A stretch of 64,000 bases of DNA from Grimontia hollisae CIP 101886 (GTDB lineage: Bacteria > Pseudomonadota > Gammaproteobacteria > Enterobacterales > Vibrionaceae). The DNA lies in NCBI RefSeq assembly GCF_000176515.1, contig NZ_ADAQ01000012.1:372001-436000 (forward strand), in the 5' to 3' direction. The notes under the pieces were generated by a model. That model made no database searches. It was not told the DNA's origin and saw nothing but the letters and a program-made list of their open reading frames with translations. This document shows positions 8,869-17,755 of this stretch, one piece after another. Each line of letters starts with the position of its first letter. Position 1 is the stretch's first letter. The position numbers were made by a program, and so were the translations under genes.

Positions 8869-10275
8869 TTACCAAAGGCCAAGCAGTTTCCACCACGCGC
8901 CACCGATAAAGAAGAATACCGGGATAACGACTAGTGAGAACACAAAACCAATTTTCCACCAGCTTTGCAGGGAGTGGAAGCCAGCACCAAACAGGATAGG
9001 GGCGGGACCAGATGAGTAATGGGTCGTAGACATATACAGGTTACTGAAAATACCCAGAACGATAGCTGCCAGCATTGGTGGTGCGCCTGCTGCAATGGCG
9101 ATGGCAAGGAACGCGGAGTACATGGCACTGATGTGCGCCATGGCGCTCGCCATCAGGTAATGGCTGTAGTAGTAAACCAGCAGCAGAATCGCAAGGGTGG
9201 TCACCCAACCAAAGCCTGACAGTGAAGAACCGATGGCATCGCCAAACCAGCCGATGAATCCAAGCTTGTTAAGCTGGGCTGCCATCATCACCAGTACTGC
9301 GAACCAGGTGATGGTGTGCCAGGCTTCTTTCTCGTTCAATACCGCATCCCACGTGATAGTGCGGGTAAGCAGCAGGAAGACCAGACCGAGCAGCGCTGTA
9401 ACGGTGGAATGGATACCTAATGTTGGCCCCAATACCCACAGGCTAATCATGCCCACAAAGGTGATACAGACCATCCACTCATCACGTGTCATTGCACCCA
9501 TATCAGCGAGTTTTTGACGGGCAATCGCACGCATTTCCGGCGTCTTTTTCAGTTCAGGTGGGAAAACCAGATACATGACCAGCGGGATGAGCACCAGACA
9601 GATAATACCGGGGACAATCGCTGCTACTGCCCAGCCAGCCCAGGTGATTTCTACGCCCTGTTCTTTTGCAAAGTTCGCCGCCAGAGGGTTTCCGGCCATA
9701 GACGTCAGGAACATGGCACAGGTAATAGCATTACACTGGAAGATACACTGCACCAGAAACGCGCCGATTTTGTTCTCGGTTCCTTTTTCAGGATCAGAGT
9801 CGTAGGCATTGGCAACAGAACGGAATAGAGGAGAAATGATACCGCCACATCGCGCGGTGGTACTTGGCGTCGCAGGGGCAAACAACAGATCGGTTAAAAC
9901 CAGACCGTATGCCAGTCCCAAAGAGCTGTTACCCAGCTTGGTGATAAACCAGTAACCGACACGACGGCCAAACCCGGTGCTGATAAACCCCCTTGAAATG
10001 AAGAACGCGGCGGCAATCATCCAAATCGTGGGGTGGGCAAAGCCAGTCAATGCAGTGCGGATGGGGATCACGCCGAGCAAGGTAGCAGCGGTGAGCCCCA
10101 TCAGCGCCATTGCACCTAAAGGCAGTGGTGCAATGATCAGGCTCATCACGGTAACGACAAAGATGGTCATCATTTGCCAGGCCTGAACCGTTAATCCGTC
10201 GGGCACAGGGAAGAACCACAATACACTGCCTATGATGGCAAGTATCAGCAATCTCATATTGGTTGAAGACATCAT
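8869..10275 (-). CDS. DASS-family anion symporter (citrate/C4-dicarboxylate type)
   Basis: A roughly 468-residue inner-membrane carrier with about twelve hydrophobic segments, of the divalent anion:sodium symporter family (CitT/TtdT/SdcS group). Family blocks include the N-terminal GFAHPTIWMIAAAFFISRGF, the first substrate loop FAPATPSTTARCGGI and the pseudo-repeat near the C-terminus around GIFSNLYMSTTHYSSGPAPI, matching the conserved SNT/S-P-T type sites. Two ATGs (10275, 10272) lie behind a strong AAGGAGG at 10281-10287. It is divergent from a CitA/CitB-like two-component system, so induction by its own substrate is likely. Citrate, succinate, fumarate or tartrate are all possible substrates. 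Confidence 0.85.
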   Translation of the reverse strand: MMSSTNMRLLILAIIGSVLWFFPVPDGLTVQAWQMMTIFVVTVMSLIIAPLPLGAMALMGLTAATLLGVIPIRTALTGFAHPTIWMIAAAFFISRGFISTGFGRRVGYWFITKLGNSSLGLAYGLVLTDLLFAPATPSTTARCGGIISPLFRSVANAYDSDPEKGTENKIGAFLVQCIFQCNAITCAMFLTSMAGNPLAANFAKEQGVEITWAGWAVAAIVPGIICLVLIPLVMYLVFPPELKKTPEMRAIARQKLADMGAMTRDEWMVCITFVGMISLWVLGPTLGIHSTVTALLGLVFLLLTRTITWDAVLNEKEAWHTITWFAVLVMMAAQLNKLGFIGWFGDAIGSSLSGFGWVTTLAILLLVYYYSHYLMASAMAHISAMYSAFLAIAIAAGAPPMLAAIVLGIFSNLYMSTTHYSSGPAPILFGAGFHSLQSWWKIGFVFSLVVIPVFFFIGGAWWKLLGLW

Positions 10276-10549
10276 ACAAACCTCCTTTTGATTTGCCTTC
10301 AAAGTAAGTGGGAACCCGTCCAAAAAACCTGTCCTAAATCAATATGAAAAGAACCATGTTTCATGCTGTTACAAAGTTGAAAGCGCCGACACGCTGGGGG
10401 TGAAAGAGGGGTGAAATAAGGCGCGTAGAAACCATTAAATTCATAAATACCAAAATGGGGATCGCGCTCAATATCAGCAGGAGATGCGCTGACAAAAAGA
10501 CAGTAAATCCCGTATGCTATAACTGGTTTGAAACCAAGGAGTTCCGGCA

Positions 10550-12136
10550 ATGGCCGCGCGCTTTTTTCCCCGTTCCTTTACGAAACACCTGACTATCTTG
10601 CTTTGCGGTGTCTTTCTGTTTTCGGCAGCAGGCTGGTGGGCCATCAGCTCACACCGTATCAACCATTTGCTTGACGAACAGATTTCACTCCGGGCGGAAG
10701 TGCAGGCCCGTCAACTGGCGCAACTGCCAAGCCTTGTTGGCGCAGTTCGCAGGGAAAGCGCTGACGATGTAATGGCTATAGTCGCAGGTTTGCAAAAGGT
10801 GACAGATGCTGACTTTATTACGGTCAGCAACGAAAAAGGCTTGCGACTGGCGCACCCTGTCCCCGAGCGTATTGGGTTGCCGGTGCTTGGCGGAGATATC
10901 GAAAAAGCATTGAATCAGGGAGAGGCCTACCTTTCCTATGGTGTTGGGTCGCTGGGGCCGTCTGTGCGTTTTATCTCTCCTATTATCGACAACGGTGAAA
11001 TTGTCGGGATGATAAAAGTGGGGTACCTCATCAACACCATTGCGGTACTGAACGAAGAAAATATATCCCCTTTGCTTGGTTTTGCCCTGAGCGCGGCGGT
11101 GTTGTCTGGGCTCATCGCCTGGCGTTTTTCCGGGTATATTGGTCAGAAAATGCAACATCTGGAACCCTGGCAACTCACCCAGACACTGAGCACGAGCCAA
11201 GGCGTGCTAGAAGCCGCACATGAAGGACTTATGGCAGTTAACCATCATGGGCAGCTTTATTTGATCAATGACTCCGCCCGTATGCTTTTAGGCGACCAGA
11301 TGGGAATGCCTACGCCTTTTGCTGTTTCACAGTTAACAGATGAGCCTGGCATTTTTTCACTGAAAGGTGAGGATTTCATCGACAAACTGGTCAGAATCAA
11401 TGGCCGTAATCTGGTGATGACACGTGTCACTTTGCCTTCGACAAACGACGTGCCAGGTGGCGCGGTATTCAGTTTACGCGCACAGGATGAAATACAGATC
11501 CTGTCGAACAAAATCAGCCAGGTCAGCCATTATCTGGAGTCGTTGCGTGTAACGCGCCATGAATACCAAAACAAGCTCTCTACGCTGGGCGGGTTGCTGC
11601 AATTAGGGCATTACCAGCAGGCACTTGATCTGGTGCTTGCCCAATCCCAGACCAATCAGGGGCAGATGGACAGCGTAAGGCAACTCCAGTCACTGCCCAT
11701 GATTTCAGGGCTGTTGTTAGCGAATATGGGTAAAGCCTCGGAGAAAGGTATCAGTGTTGACCTCACTGAGCTGGATGGATGGCATGCGCTACCTGCCAAT
11801 ATGGATGAAGAACAGCTCAGTACCCTGGTCGGAAACCTGTTTTCCAACAGCATTGAGGCCCTTGAGGGCATAAAAGAAGGGGCTATCCGGGTGGCAATGT
11901 ATGAAACCCGCAATGAGCATGTCCTCGCGTTTTATAACAATGGTCCCAGAATTCAGGTCAGCTTGGATGTCCTCTGTCAAATGGGGTACACAAGCAAACC
12001 TGACTACAAAGATCATGGAATTGGCTTGCATCTTGTCCAATCGATTGTCGAATCGGTCTCTGGACATATCGAAATGGATAGCGATGACAATGAAACCGCT
12101 TTCACTCTCTATTTTCCCAAGGAACAGCCGTGTTAA
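10550..12136 (+). CDS. CitA/DcuS-type sensor histidine kinase
   Basis: A 528-residue membrane kinase. A first membrane segment (14-32), a periplasmic sensory PAS domain (about 35-172, with the family block ADFITVSNEKGLRLAHP and SLGPSVRFISPI), a second membrane segment (174-193), a cytosolic PAS (about 212-315), and a SpoB-type kinase core with H337 in RHEYQNKL, then the ATPase G-box DHGIGLHLV. These kinases sense citrate, fumarate or related acids. A good AAGGAG precedes the ATG. The next gene overlaps by seven bases. Position opposite the DASS transporter suggests it controls that gene; the exact ligand is not predictable here. Confidence 0.88.
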   Translation: MAARFFPRSFTKHLTILLCGVFLFSAAGWWAISSHRINHLLDEQISLRAEVQARQLAQLPSLVGAVRRESADDVMAIVAGLQKVTDADFITVSNEKGLRLAHPVPERIGLPVLGGDIEKALNQGEAYLSYGVGSLGPSVRFISPIIDNGEIVGMIKVGYLINTIAVLNEENISPLLGFALSAAVLSGLIAWRFSGYIGQKMQHLEPWQLTQTLSTSQGVLEAAHEGLMAVNHHGQLYLINDSARMLLGDQMGMPTPFAVSQLTDEPGIFSLKGEDFIDKLVRINGRNLVMTRVTLPSTNDVPGGAVFSLRAQDEIQILSNKISQVSHYLESLRVTRHEYQNKLSTLGGLLQLGHYQQALDLVLAQSQTNQGQMDSVRQLQSLPMISGLLLANMGKASEKGISVDLTELDGWHALPANMDEEQLSTLVGNLFSNSIEALEGIKEGAIRVAMYETRNEHVLAFYNNGPRIQVSLDVLCQMGYTSKPDYKDHGIGLHLVQSIVESVSGHIEMDSDDNETAFTLYFPKEQPC

Positions 12137-12804
12137 AAGTGCTTATCATCGAAGATGATCAGGATATTGCTGCGTTGCATGAACATTTTGTCCGCAAAGA
12201 TGGCCGTTTCAGTGCGGTCAGTGTTGTCCATGACCTGGCGAGTGCCAGAGAGCTCCTGTCAGTTGCGAATTTTGATTTGCTTATCGTAGACAACTACTTA
12301 CCCGATGGGATGGGAGTAGATTTATTACCTGATCTCCCGCCATCTCTTGGGCGGCCTGAATGTGTGCTGATAACTGCCGCCAATGACTCAGATACTGTCC
12401 AGAAAGCGCTGCGGTATGGTGCGTTTGACTATTTAATCAAGCCATTGGATTACAAAAGGCTGACAGAGAGTTTGGATAAATTCTGTGCCATTAAACAGCA
12501 ACTGGTGAATGAAAAAGCCTTTGACCAGCGCACGCTGGATGTCTTGTTCAGCGGTGGCACCATCATTAAAAAGCGGGATAATATTGACCCTTACACGTTA
12601 AAACAAATCGTCGATCAGTTTCCCCATGCCCATATTGAATTAACCGCCAGTGCGATTGCCGAGGCATTCAGTATCAGTAAAAGCACCGCCAGACGCTATT
12701 TGGACAGGGCTGTTGAAGAAGGTGACCTGATAGCCTTCCTCGAACACGGCAAAGTGGGGCGACCTACCCGGGTATATCGCCGCCCCGGATTTGTGGGAAA
12801 ATAA
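12130..12804 (+). CDS. CitB/DcuR-type response regulator
   Basis: A 224-residue regulator. The receiver domain (1-120) has the acidic pair D9-D10, phosphoacceptor D54 in LLIVDNYLPDG, and K104 in LIKPLD. The C-terminal part (about 160-220) holds a helix-turn-helix with SASAIAEAFSISKSTARRYLDRAVEEG, typical of the CitB/DcuR/MalR group. Translation starts at GTG, inside the end of the kinase gene, so the two are translationally coupled. Its likely targets include the divergent DASS transporter gene. Confidence 0.9.
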   Translation: MLKVLIIEDDQDIAALHEHFVRKDGRFSAVSVVHDLASARELLSVANFDLLIVDNYLPDGMGVDLLPDLPPSLGRPECVLITAANDSDTVQKALRYGAFDYLIKPLDYKRLTESLDKFCAIKQQLVNEKAFDQRTLDVLFSGGTIIKKRDNIDPYTLKQIVDQFPHAHIELTASAIAEAFSISKSTARRYLDRAVEEGDLIAFLEHGKVGRPTRVYRRPGFVGK

Positions 12805-12836
12805 TCTTTGCAAATCATTCAAACTTTCAACTCTGT

Positions 12837-12855
12837 AATGTTATATTATAACATT
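12837..12855. promoter_or_regulatory. Zur box (zinc-responsive operator)
   Basis: AATGTTATATTATAACATT is a perfect 9+1+9 palindrome that closely matches the gamma-proteobacterial Zur consensus (AATGTTATAWTATAACATT). It lies 24 bases upstream of the first gene of the zinc operon and overlaps its probable -10 region, so zinc-loaded Zur would block transcription. Confidence 0.93.
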
Positions 12856-12878
12856 ATTGATTAGACATTTGATGGGTC

Positions 12879-13184
12879 ATGCTCCTGCCATACCGCACGT
12901 TATTATCGTTGTTATTAGTCGTTTTGCTGGGCTGGCAGGGGGTTGCGTTTGCGCATCACAAGGGCGAGCATCACCATTCGGTTAACATTGACCACCAATG
13001 CATGCTGTGTGCGTTGGGTGTCACTGGTGTCGAAACCCGTGCCTTGAGTGTTGTTCCGCAGCCTATCGGGTTTACCCATCCTACCCACGCTATTCTTCCT
13101 TTCTTTTCGGTCATTGTTGTCCCCCAAAAAGCACGCTCTCCACCCAATGAACGCATCACCATTGGCGACCTTATAACAAATTAG
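12879..13184 (+). CDS. DUF2607-like small exported protein of the zinc operon
   Basis: A 101-residue protein with a signal peptide (residues 1-25, ending VAFA), then a His-rich stretch HHKGEHHHSVNIDHQCMLCALG carrying a CxxC pair, and a second hydrophobic segment near residues 67-82. The His and Cys cluster suggests periplasmic zinc binding. It is the first gene after the Zur box and sits 14 bases before zrgA. It resembles small DUF2607-type proteins of Vibrio zinc loci. The exact role is unknown. Confidence 0.75.
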   Translation: MLLPYRTLLSLLLVVLLGWQGVAFAHHKGEHHHSVNIDHQCMLCALGVTGVETRALSVVPQPIGFTHPTHAILPFFSVIVVPQKARSPPNERITIGDLITN

Positions 13185-13198
13185 ATTTTGGAGAGTTT

Positions 13199-13846
13199 AT
13201 GTTAAATAAAAACATGCTTGCACTGAGTGCAATTGCTTTAGGTATGGCATCGACAGCGTCAGCCGATCATGATGAACACCGCCAGCACGATGCCCACCAA
13301 CACGGTGTGGTTGAATGGCACATTGCACAGGATGGTGATGAACTGTTGGCTGAAATCACCGCGCCCGGCAGTGATGTGGTGGGGTTTGAGCACGCACCGG
13401 AAAATGCAGCACAAAAGGCAGCCATTGAGAAAGCGATGACGACGCTCGCCAAGCCGGGTGCATTGTTTGCTATCAATGCAGAGGCAGGGTGCGAACTGGA
13501 ATCACATACCGTCAGCAACACGCTGGGCAAAGGGAATGGTGATCACCACGACCATGATCATCATGCGCATGAAGAAGGACATCATGATGAACACGATGAT
13601 CATGAGCACCATGAAGAACATGCCCATCACGACCACGACCATGATGATCACGATAAGAAAATGCTTCACGGCGAATTTTCAGCGCAATACACCTTCCATT
13701 GCCAATCGCCTGACAGCCTCAAAACAGTCTCAACAAACTGGTTTGAAGTATTCGGTAACACCGAAAAAATCAGCGTGCAGGCCATCACCGACAAAGGTGT
13801 TGTAGCTGGCAAACTTGTACCGGCTTCCAACACGTTCCGTTTCTGA
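13199..13846 (+). CDS. zrgA: ZrgA-type periplasmic zinc uptake protein (DUF2796)
   Basis: A 215-residue exported protein: signal peptide (1-22), then a DUF2796 fold with HGVVEWHIAQDGDELLAEITAPGSDVVGFEH, interrupted by a His/Asp-rich low-complexity loop at about residues 115-160 made of HDHDHH, HEEGHHDEH and similar runs. Such loops capture zinc in ZrgA of Vibrio cholerae, where zrgABCDE is a second zinc uptake system beside ZnuABC. A TTGGAGAG ribosome site precedes the ATG. A terminator-like hairpin follows the stop codon, which would favour more ZrgA than downstream membrane components. Confidence 0.9.
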   Translation: MLNKNMLALSAIALGMASTASADHDEHRQHDAHQHGVVEWHIAQDGDELLAEITAPGSDVVGFEHAPENAAQKAAIEKAMTTLAKPGALFAINAEAGCELESHTVSNTLGKGNGDHHDHDHHAHEEGHHDEHDDHEHHEEHAHHDHDHDDHDKKMLHGEFSAQYTFHCQSPDSLKTVSTNWFEVFGNTEKISVQAITDKGVVAGKLVPASNTFRF

Positions 13847-13852
13847 TTCATT

Positions 13853-13872
13853 GGCCCCGAAAGGGGCCTTTT
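13853..13872 (+). terminator. Intra-operon terminator-like hairpin after zrgA
   Basis: GGCCCC, a GAAA tetraloop, GGGGCC, then four Ts. It lies seven bases after the zrgA stop and twelve before the ATPase start, so it probably acts as a partial terminator or an mRNA-stabilising hairpin. Confidence 0.75.
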
Positions 13873-13883
13873 GGTTGTTGACT

Positions 13884-14576
13884 ATGTTACACATTGAAAA
13901 CCTCCGCTTCAGGTGGCCGGGCCAGACTGCATGGCAAATCGACATTCCACAGTTTGCGTTAGCGGCTAAAGAGCGCGTCTTTTTAAAAGGGGCCAGTGGG
14001 TGTGGAAAATCTACCCTGTTGGGATTGGTGGCAGGAATCAATACGGCAGATGAAGGCACATTACGCATTCTGGATACGGAGTTGACAGTGTTAAAAGGGG
14101 CGAAGCGGGATGCCTTCCGTGCTGATAACCTCGGTTACATTTTCCAGCAGTTCAACCTGCTTCCTTACCTGTCTGTTCTCGACAACGTCACTTTGCCATG
14201 CCGCTTTTCCAAACGACGGAAAGCCCGCGCAGGCACCGATCTTCAACAAGAAGCGGAACGGTTGCTTGATGCGCTGGCACTGCCTAAAACCTGTCTTTCT
14301 AAACCGGTGACTGAGCTCAGTATTGGGCAGCAACAGCGTGTTGCTGCTGCCAGGGCATTGATCGGTAAACCGGCGTTATTGCTTGCCGATGAACCCACGT
14401 CTGCACTGGACGCCGATACCCGGAATACGTTTATTTCCCTGTTGATGAATGAGTGTGACAACGCCGGTTCCAGCCTGCTTTTTGTCAGTCACGACAGTGC
14501 ATTGGAATCCCATTTCGACCGCTCAGTGCTGTTGCCAGCCCTGAACCGTGCCGCATCTCAGATGGAGGGAGAATAG
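13884..14576 (+). CDS. ABC transporter ATPase of the zrg zinc system
   Basis: A 230-residue cytosolic ATPase of the LolD/MacB-like group. The Walker A GASGCGKST is at 36-44, the Q-loop in YIFQQFNLLP, the signature ELSIGQQQRVAAARAL (SIGQQ in place of LSGGQ) and Walker B LLLADEPTSALD follow. The frame is open upstream, but MLHIENLRF is the family-like start and comes just after the hairpin. It abuts the permease gene with no gap. In the zrg context it powers a MacB/LolC-type permease instead of a classic ZnuC importer. Confidence 0.88.
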   Translation: MLHIENLRFRWPGQTAWQIDIPQFALAAKERVFLKGASGCGKSTLLGLVAGINTADEGTLRILDTELTVLKGAKRDAFRADNLGYIFQQFNLLPYLSVLDNVTLPCRFSKRRKARAGTDLQQEAERLLDALALPKTCLSKPVTELSIGQQQRVAAARALIGKPALLLADEPTSALDADTRNTFISLLMNECDNAGSSLLFVSHDSALESHFDRSVLLPALNRAASQMEGE

Positions 14577-15833
14577 ATGGCCATCCTTCGATTGGCGTTG
14601 CAAAGCCTGAAAAACCGGAAAACCACGGCGTTGCTCACCGTGTTTACCGTCGCGGTGTCCGTTGCTTTGCTGCTAGGTGTTGAGCGGGTCCGTACACAGG
14701 CCAAGGAAAGTTTTGCCAACACCATCTCCGGGACGGACCTGATTGTGGGTGCGCGCTCTGGTCAGGTAAACCTGCTGCTCTACTCTGTATTCCGGATAGG
14801 CAATGCGACCAATAATATTGACTGGAAAAGTGTCGAGGACGTGAAAAATCACCCTTCGGTCGCCTGGTCAATTCCCCTGTCCCTTGGTGATTCTCACCGG
14901 GGATTTCGCGTAGTGGGAACCACCACAGATTACTTTAAATATTACCGTTATGGTCAAAAGCAGGCGCTGACGTTTTCTCAAGGTGCCCTTTTTGATGGAC
15001 TGTTTGATGCGGTTATTGGCTCTGAGGTCGCTAAAAAGCTGAATTATAGACTGGGCGATGAGATCGTGATCGCCCACGGGCTTGCCGACAAAAACTTTGC
15101 CCGACACGACAACCTGCCCTTTAAGGTGACCGGGATCCTTGCCCCGACCGGGACGCCCGTTGACCGCAGCGTGCATGTGTCGCTGCCAGCGATCGAAGCT
15201 ATCCACATTGGGTGGGAGAGTGGTGCGAGAATGGGAGCAGGGGTGAGAGCAGAAGATATCGATCCTGATACGCTTCATCCCGGACAAGTTACGGCATTAT
15301 TAGTCGGACTGAAAAGCCGCATCCAGACATTCGCCCTGCAACGCACCATCAACGAGTACAAACAGGAGCCGCTAACGGCAATTATGCCGGGGATTGCACT
15401 GCATGAACTGTGGGGCATGATGTCAGTGGCAGAACAAGCGTTGCTGGTGGTGTCAGGGTTTGTGGTGGTTGCCGGGTTAATGGGCATGCTCTCCAGTTTG
15501 TTGACGGGCCTGAATGAGCGTAGGCGGGAAATGGCAATTTTGCGGGGTATGGGGGCAAGGCCTGCCCATATTTTCATTTTGCTGATCAGTGAGGCACTGT
15601 TTCTGACCTTGCTGGGTATCATTGCCGGGGTGGCAGTGCTTCTGATCCTGATTCAAGTGGCAGCCCCCTTTGTCCTGAGTCAGTATGGCTTGCAACTTTC
15701 CGCTGCGCTTTTAAGTCAACATGAATGGAGACTGTTAGGCATTGTCCTGATAGCCGGATTATTGGTTGGCGTGCTGCCAGCGCTTCGTGCGTATCGCCAA
15801 TCCCTGTCAGATGGCATGACAATACGGATATAA
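14577..15833 (+). CDS. ABC permease of the zrg zinc system (FtsX/LolC type)
   Basis: A 418-residue inner-membrane protein with the MacB/FtsX topology: one N-terminal membrane helix (about 18-37), a large periplasmic domain (about 40-280), then three C-terminal helices (about 285-312, 335-365, 380-405). The conserved block GLNERRREMAILRGMGARPAHIF is the coupling helix that contacts the ATPase. It starts directly after the ATPase stop and is followed three bases later by the DUF3299 gene. In this operon it is expected to work with ZrgA in zinc acquisition; the mechanism is not settled in the family. Confidence 0.87.
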   Translation: MAILRLALQSLKNRKTTALLTVFTVAVSVALLLGVERVRTQAKESFANTISGTDLIVGARSGQVNLLLYSVFRIGNATNNIDWKSVEDVKNHPSVAWSIPLSLGDSHRGFRVVGTTTDYFKYYRYGQKQALTFSQGALFDGLFDAVIGSEVAKKLNYRLGDEIVIAHGLADKNFARHDNLPFKVTGILAPTGTPVDRSVHVSLPAIEAIHIGWESGARMGAGVRAEDIDPDTLHPGQVTALLVGLKSRIQTFALQRTINEYKQEPLTAIMPGIALHELWGMMSVAEQALLVVSGFVVVAGLMGMLSSLLTGLNERRREMAILRGMGARPAHIFILLISEALFLTLLGIIAGVAVLLILIQVAAPFVLSQYGLQLSAALLSQHEWRLLGIVLIAGLLVGVLPALRAYRQSLSDGMTIRI

Positions 15834-15836
15834 ATA

Positions 15837-16325
15837 ATGATGAAAAAATGGTTACTGATATTGACCGCGTGCCTGCCGTTCTTTGTGTCAGCTGAAGGAG
15901 CATTGACGCTGGACTGGCTGGATTTGATCCCGGAATCTGAACGCAATCAGTTCAATGATCGTGGTATGCCGCTGGTGGACCATAGCGGCGATACTGCCGC
16001 TCAGCAAAGTTTGGTAGGAAAAGTCCGACCTGAACTCAATAACAGCCTGGTGAAAATCCCTGGTTTTGTGATCCCCCTTGAAGGTGACGCCAATACTGTC
16101 ACTGAGTTTTTACTGGTGCCATTCTTTGGTGCATGTATCCATGTGCCGCCACCGCCGCCCAACCAAATTGTGTATGTGAAATTTGAAAAAGGCGCGCCGG
16201 TACAGGAATTGTGGGATGTGGTTTACGTGGTGGGCAAACTGAAAACCGAAACGATTTCCCACGACATTGCCCAAGCGGGGTATTTGCTTGAAGGTTCAAC
16301 TATTGAGCCTTACGACGACCAATAA
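15837..16325 (+). CDS. DUF3299 periplasmic protein of the zrg operon
   Basis: A 162-residue exported protein (signal peptide 1-19). The family motif TEFLLVPFFGACIHVPPPPPNQIVYV is intact at about residues 82-107, as in DUF3299 members linked to zinc and copper loci. It is the last gene of the operon, three bases behind the permease gene, without a separate ribosome site, so translation is probably coupled. The role is unknown; co-conservation with zrg genes suggests help in zinc transfer. Confidence 0.87.
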   Translation: MMKKWLLILTACLPFFVSAEGALTLDWLDLIPESERNQFNDRGMPLVDHSGDTAAQQSLVGKVRPELNNSLVKIPGFVIPLEGDANTVTEFLLVPFFGACIHVPPPPPNQIVYVKFEKGAPVQELWDVVYVVGKLKTETISHDIAQAGYLLEGSTIEPYDDQ

Positions 16326-16629
16326 AAATACGGTGATGTTTTATACCCAAGCAACCTGAATCCTGCATTTTCAGGTTGTTTGGGGATATATCCCCATCCT
16401 TTACCGTTTTTGGTCGACGTTCTGTCGCCCGGTACAGCTTTCAGTCAGGAATCACTGGCATACTTGATGCGGCATGGCCGAAAAGCGGCAATAAGAAAGA
16501 GGTGATTTTCCAGTCTTTTAAACAGCGGGTTTTGATCTTCGCTCTACAATAAATACCGTCAGGCTATGTTACTTTACATTTACTTATCACTTTTGCCCGA
16601 CACGATGTGGTTGAGGGAAGGAGAAATAC
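16326..16629. other. Interval between zinc operon and RND operon
   Basis: About 300 bases without a gene. It starts with a copy of the dispersed palindrome (16342-16390). The remainder contains the RND operon promoter region, but I see no operator I can name. Confidence 0.5.
16342..16390. repeat. Dispersed intergenic palindrome, copy 1
   Basis: TATACCCAAGCAACCTGAA on the left and TTCAGGTTGTTTGGGGATATA-like sequence on the right form an imperfect inverted repeat separated by TCCTGCATTT. Similar units occur at 31406, 39747, 45548 and 54286. It follows the zinc operon and can act as its terminator. Confidence 0.75.
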
Positions 16630-17751
16630 ATGATCAAACGGAAGTTATTGCTTCCTACGCTGGTAGGTGCTGCGCTTCTGGCCGGATGTGGAGGCCAGGA
16701 AACTCAGCAGAAGCAAGCGTTTGCCCCCATTGTTGCAGTTGAAACTGCAGAGTTGATTGATTACCAGCCTCAACAGAGCTTTGTGGGGCGAACAGAAGCG
16801 ATAGAAGATGTCGGCATTGTTCCGCAGGTATCCGGTTATCTTCAATCACGCTATTTTAAAGAGGGGGAGATGGTCAATACCGGTCAGCTTCTGTATAAAA
16901 TCGACCCTTCTCTCTATGAAGCGAAAGTGGCCAGTGCCAAAGCATCGGTTGCCCAGGCAAAAGCAGGTGTCACTAATGCAAACCTCGATTATAAACGTGG
17001 TGAGGACCTGCTCCCCCGTGGTGGTATCAGTCAATCTGAATTCGACCGCCTGACTGCTGTGAAACTGCAGGCAGAAGCGGCACTCAAATCTGCTGAAGCA
17101 CAGTTGCAGGCAGCAGAAACCGATCTTTCCCATACTATTATCCGTGCTCCATTTTCTGGCCGGATCAGCGAAAGCCGGGCAAGCATCGGTGACTTGGTGT
17201 CACCGTCTACCGGTGTGCTGACGACCATTGTCAGCCTGGATCCAATGCATGCTTCATTTTCCATGAGTGAGAAGCAGCGATTGCAGTCCGGCGCAGACCG
17301 GATGTCTGGACAGGGTGAGGGACGTAACGACGATGTAGAAGTGTGGTTGAAGTTAGGTAAAGGGTTTGATTACGAGTACAAGGGTCAGCTCGATTACCTC
17401 GGTAACCGTATCGACACCCAAACCGGCACCATTGCCCTGCGTGCACAATTCCCTAACCCGGAACACCGTTTGCTGCCCGGCCAGTACGTGGAAGTGATCG
17501 TGAAAGACAAAAACGCCAAACCGACACTGGTGATCCCGCGTTTGTCGGTGCAGACCGATCTGGAAGGGGATTTCGTGATGGTGCTGAAAGACGACAATAT
17601 CGTTGAGCGCCGTAACATCGAACTGGGTCCACAAATCGAGCAGGGCGTGATTGTGCTGACAGGGTTAAACGAAGGTGAGAAAGTGCTGACCAAAGGCTTG
17701 CAACGCGTGCGTAATGGCATGACTGTTCGCCTAGAAGGCCAAGGGGCGTAA
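16630..17751 (+). CDS. RND efflux periplasmic adaptor (AcrA-like lipoprotein)
   Basis: A 373-residue membrane fusion protein. A lipobox LLAGC places the lipidated cysteine at residue 20. The lipoyl and hairpin regions follow: [44 protein letters not shown], an Ala-rich coiled-coil (about 95-150), then [14 protein letters not shown]. It links an inner-membrane RND pump to a TolC-type outer-membrane channel that is not encoded here. The permease gene starts four bases downstream, so the two form an operon. Substrates such as antibiotics, bile salts or dyes are inferred from the family. Confidence 0.92.
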   Translation: MIKRKLLLPTLVGAALLAGCGGQETQQKQAFAPIVAVETAELIDYQPQQSFVGRTEAIEDVGIVPQVSGYLQSRYFKEGEMVNTGQLLYKIDPSLYEAKVASAKASVAQAKAGVTNANLDYKRGEDLLPRGGISQSEFDRLTAVKLQAEAALKSAEAQLQAAETDLSHTIIRAPFSGRISESRASIGDLVSPSTGVLTTIVSLDPMHASFSMSEKQRLQSGADRMSGQGEGRNDDVEVWLKLGKGFDYEYKGQLDYLGNRIDTQTGTIALRAQFPNPEHRLLPGQYVEVIVKDKNAKPTLVIPRLSVQTDLEGDFVMVLKDDNIVERRNIELGPQIEQGVIVLTGLNEGEKVLTKGLQRVRNGMTVRLEGQGA

Positions 17752-17755
17752 CCGG

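Noticed and set aside
13540-13660. Tandem repeat in zrgA
   Set aside because: The repeated CATGATCAC-type words simply encode the His/Asp-rich metal-binding loop of the protein.
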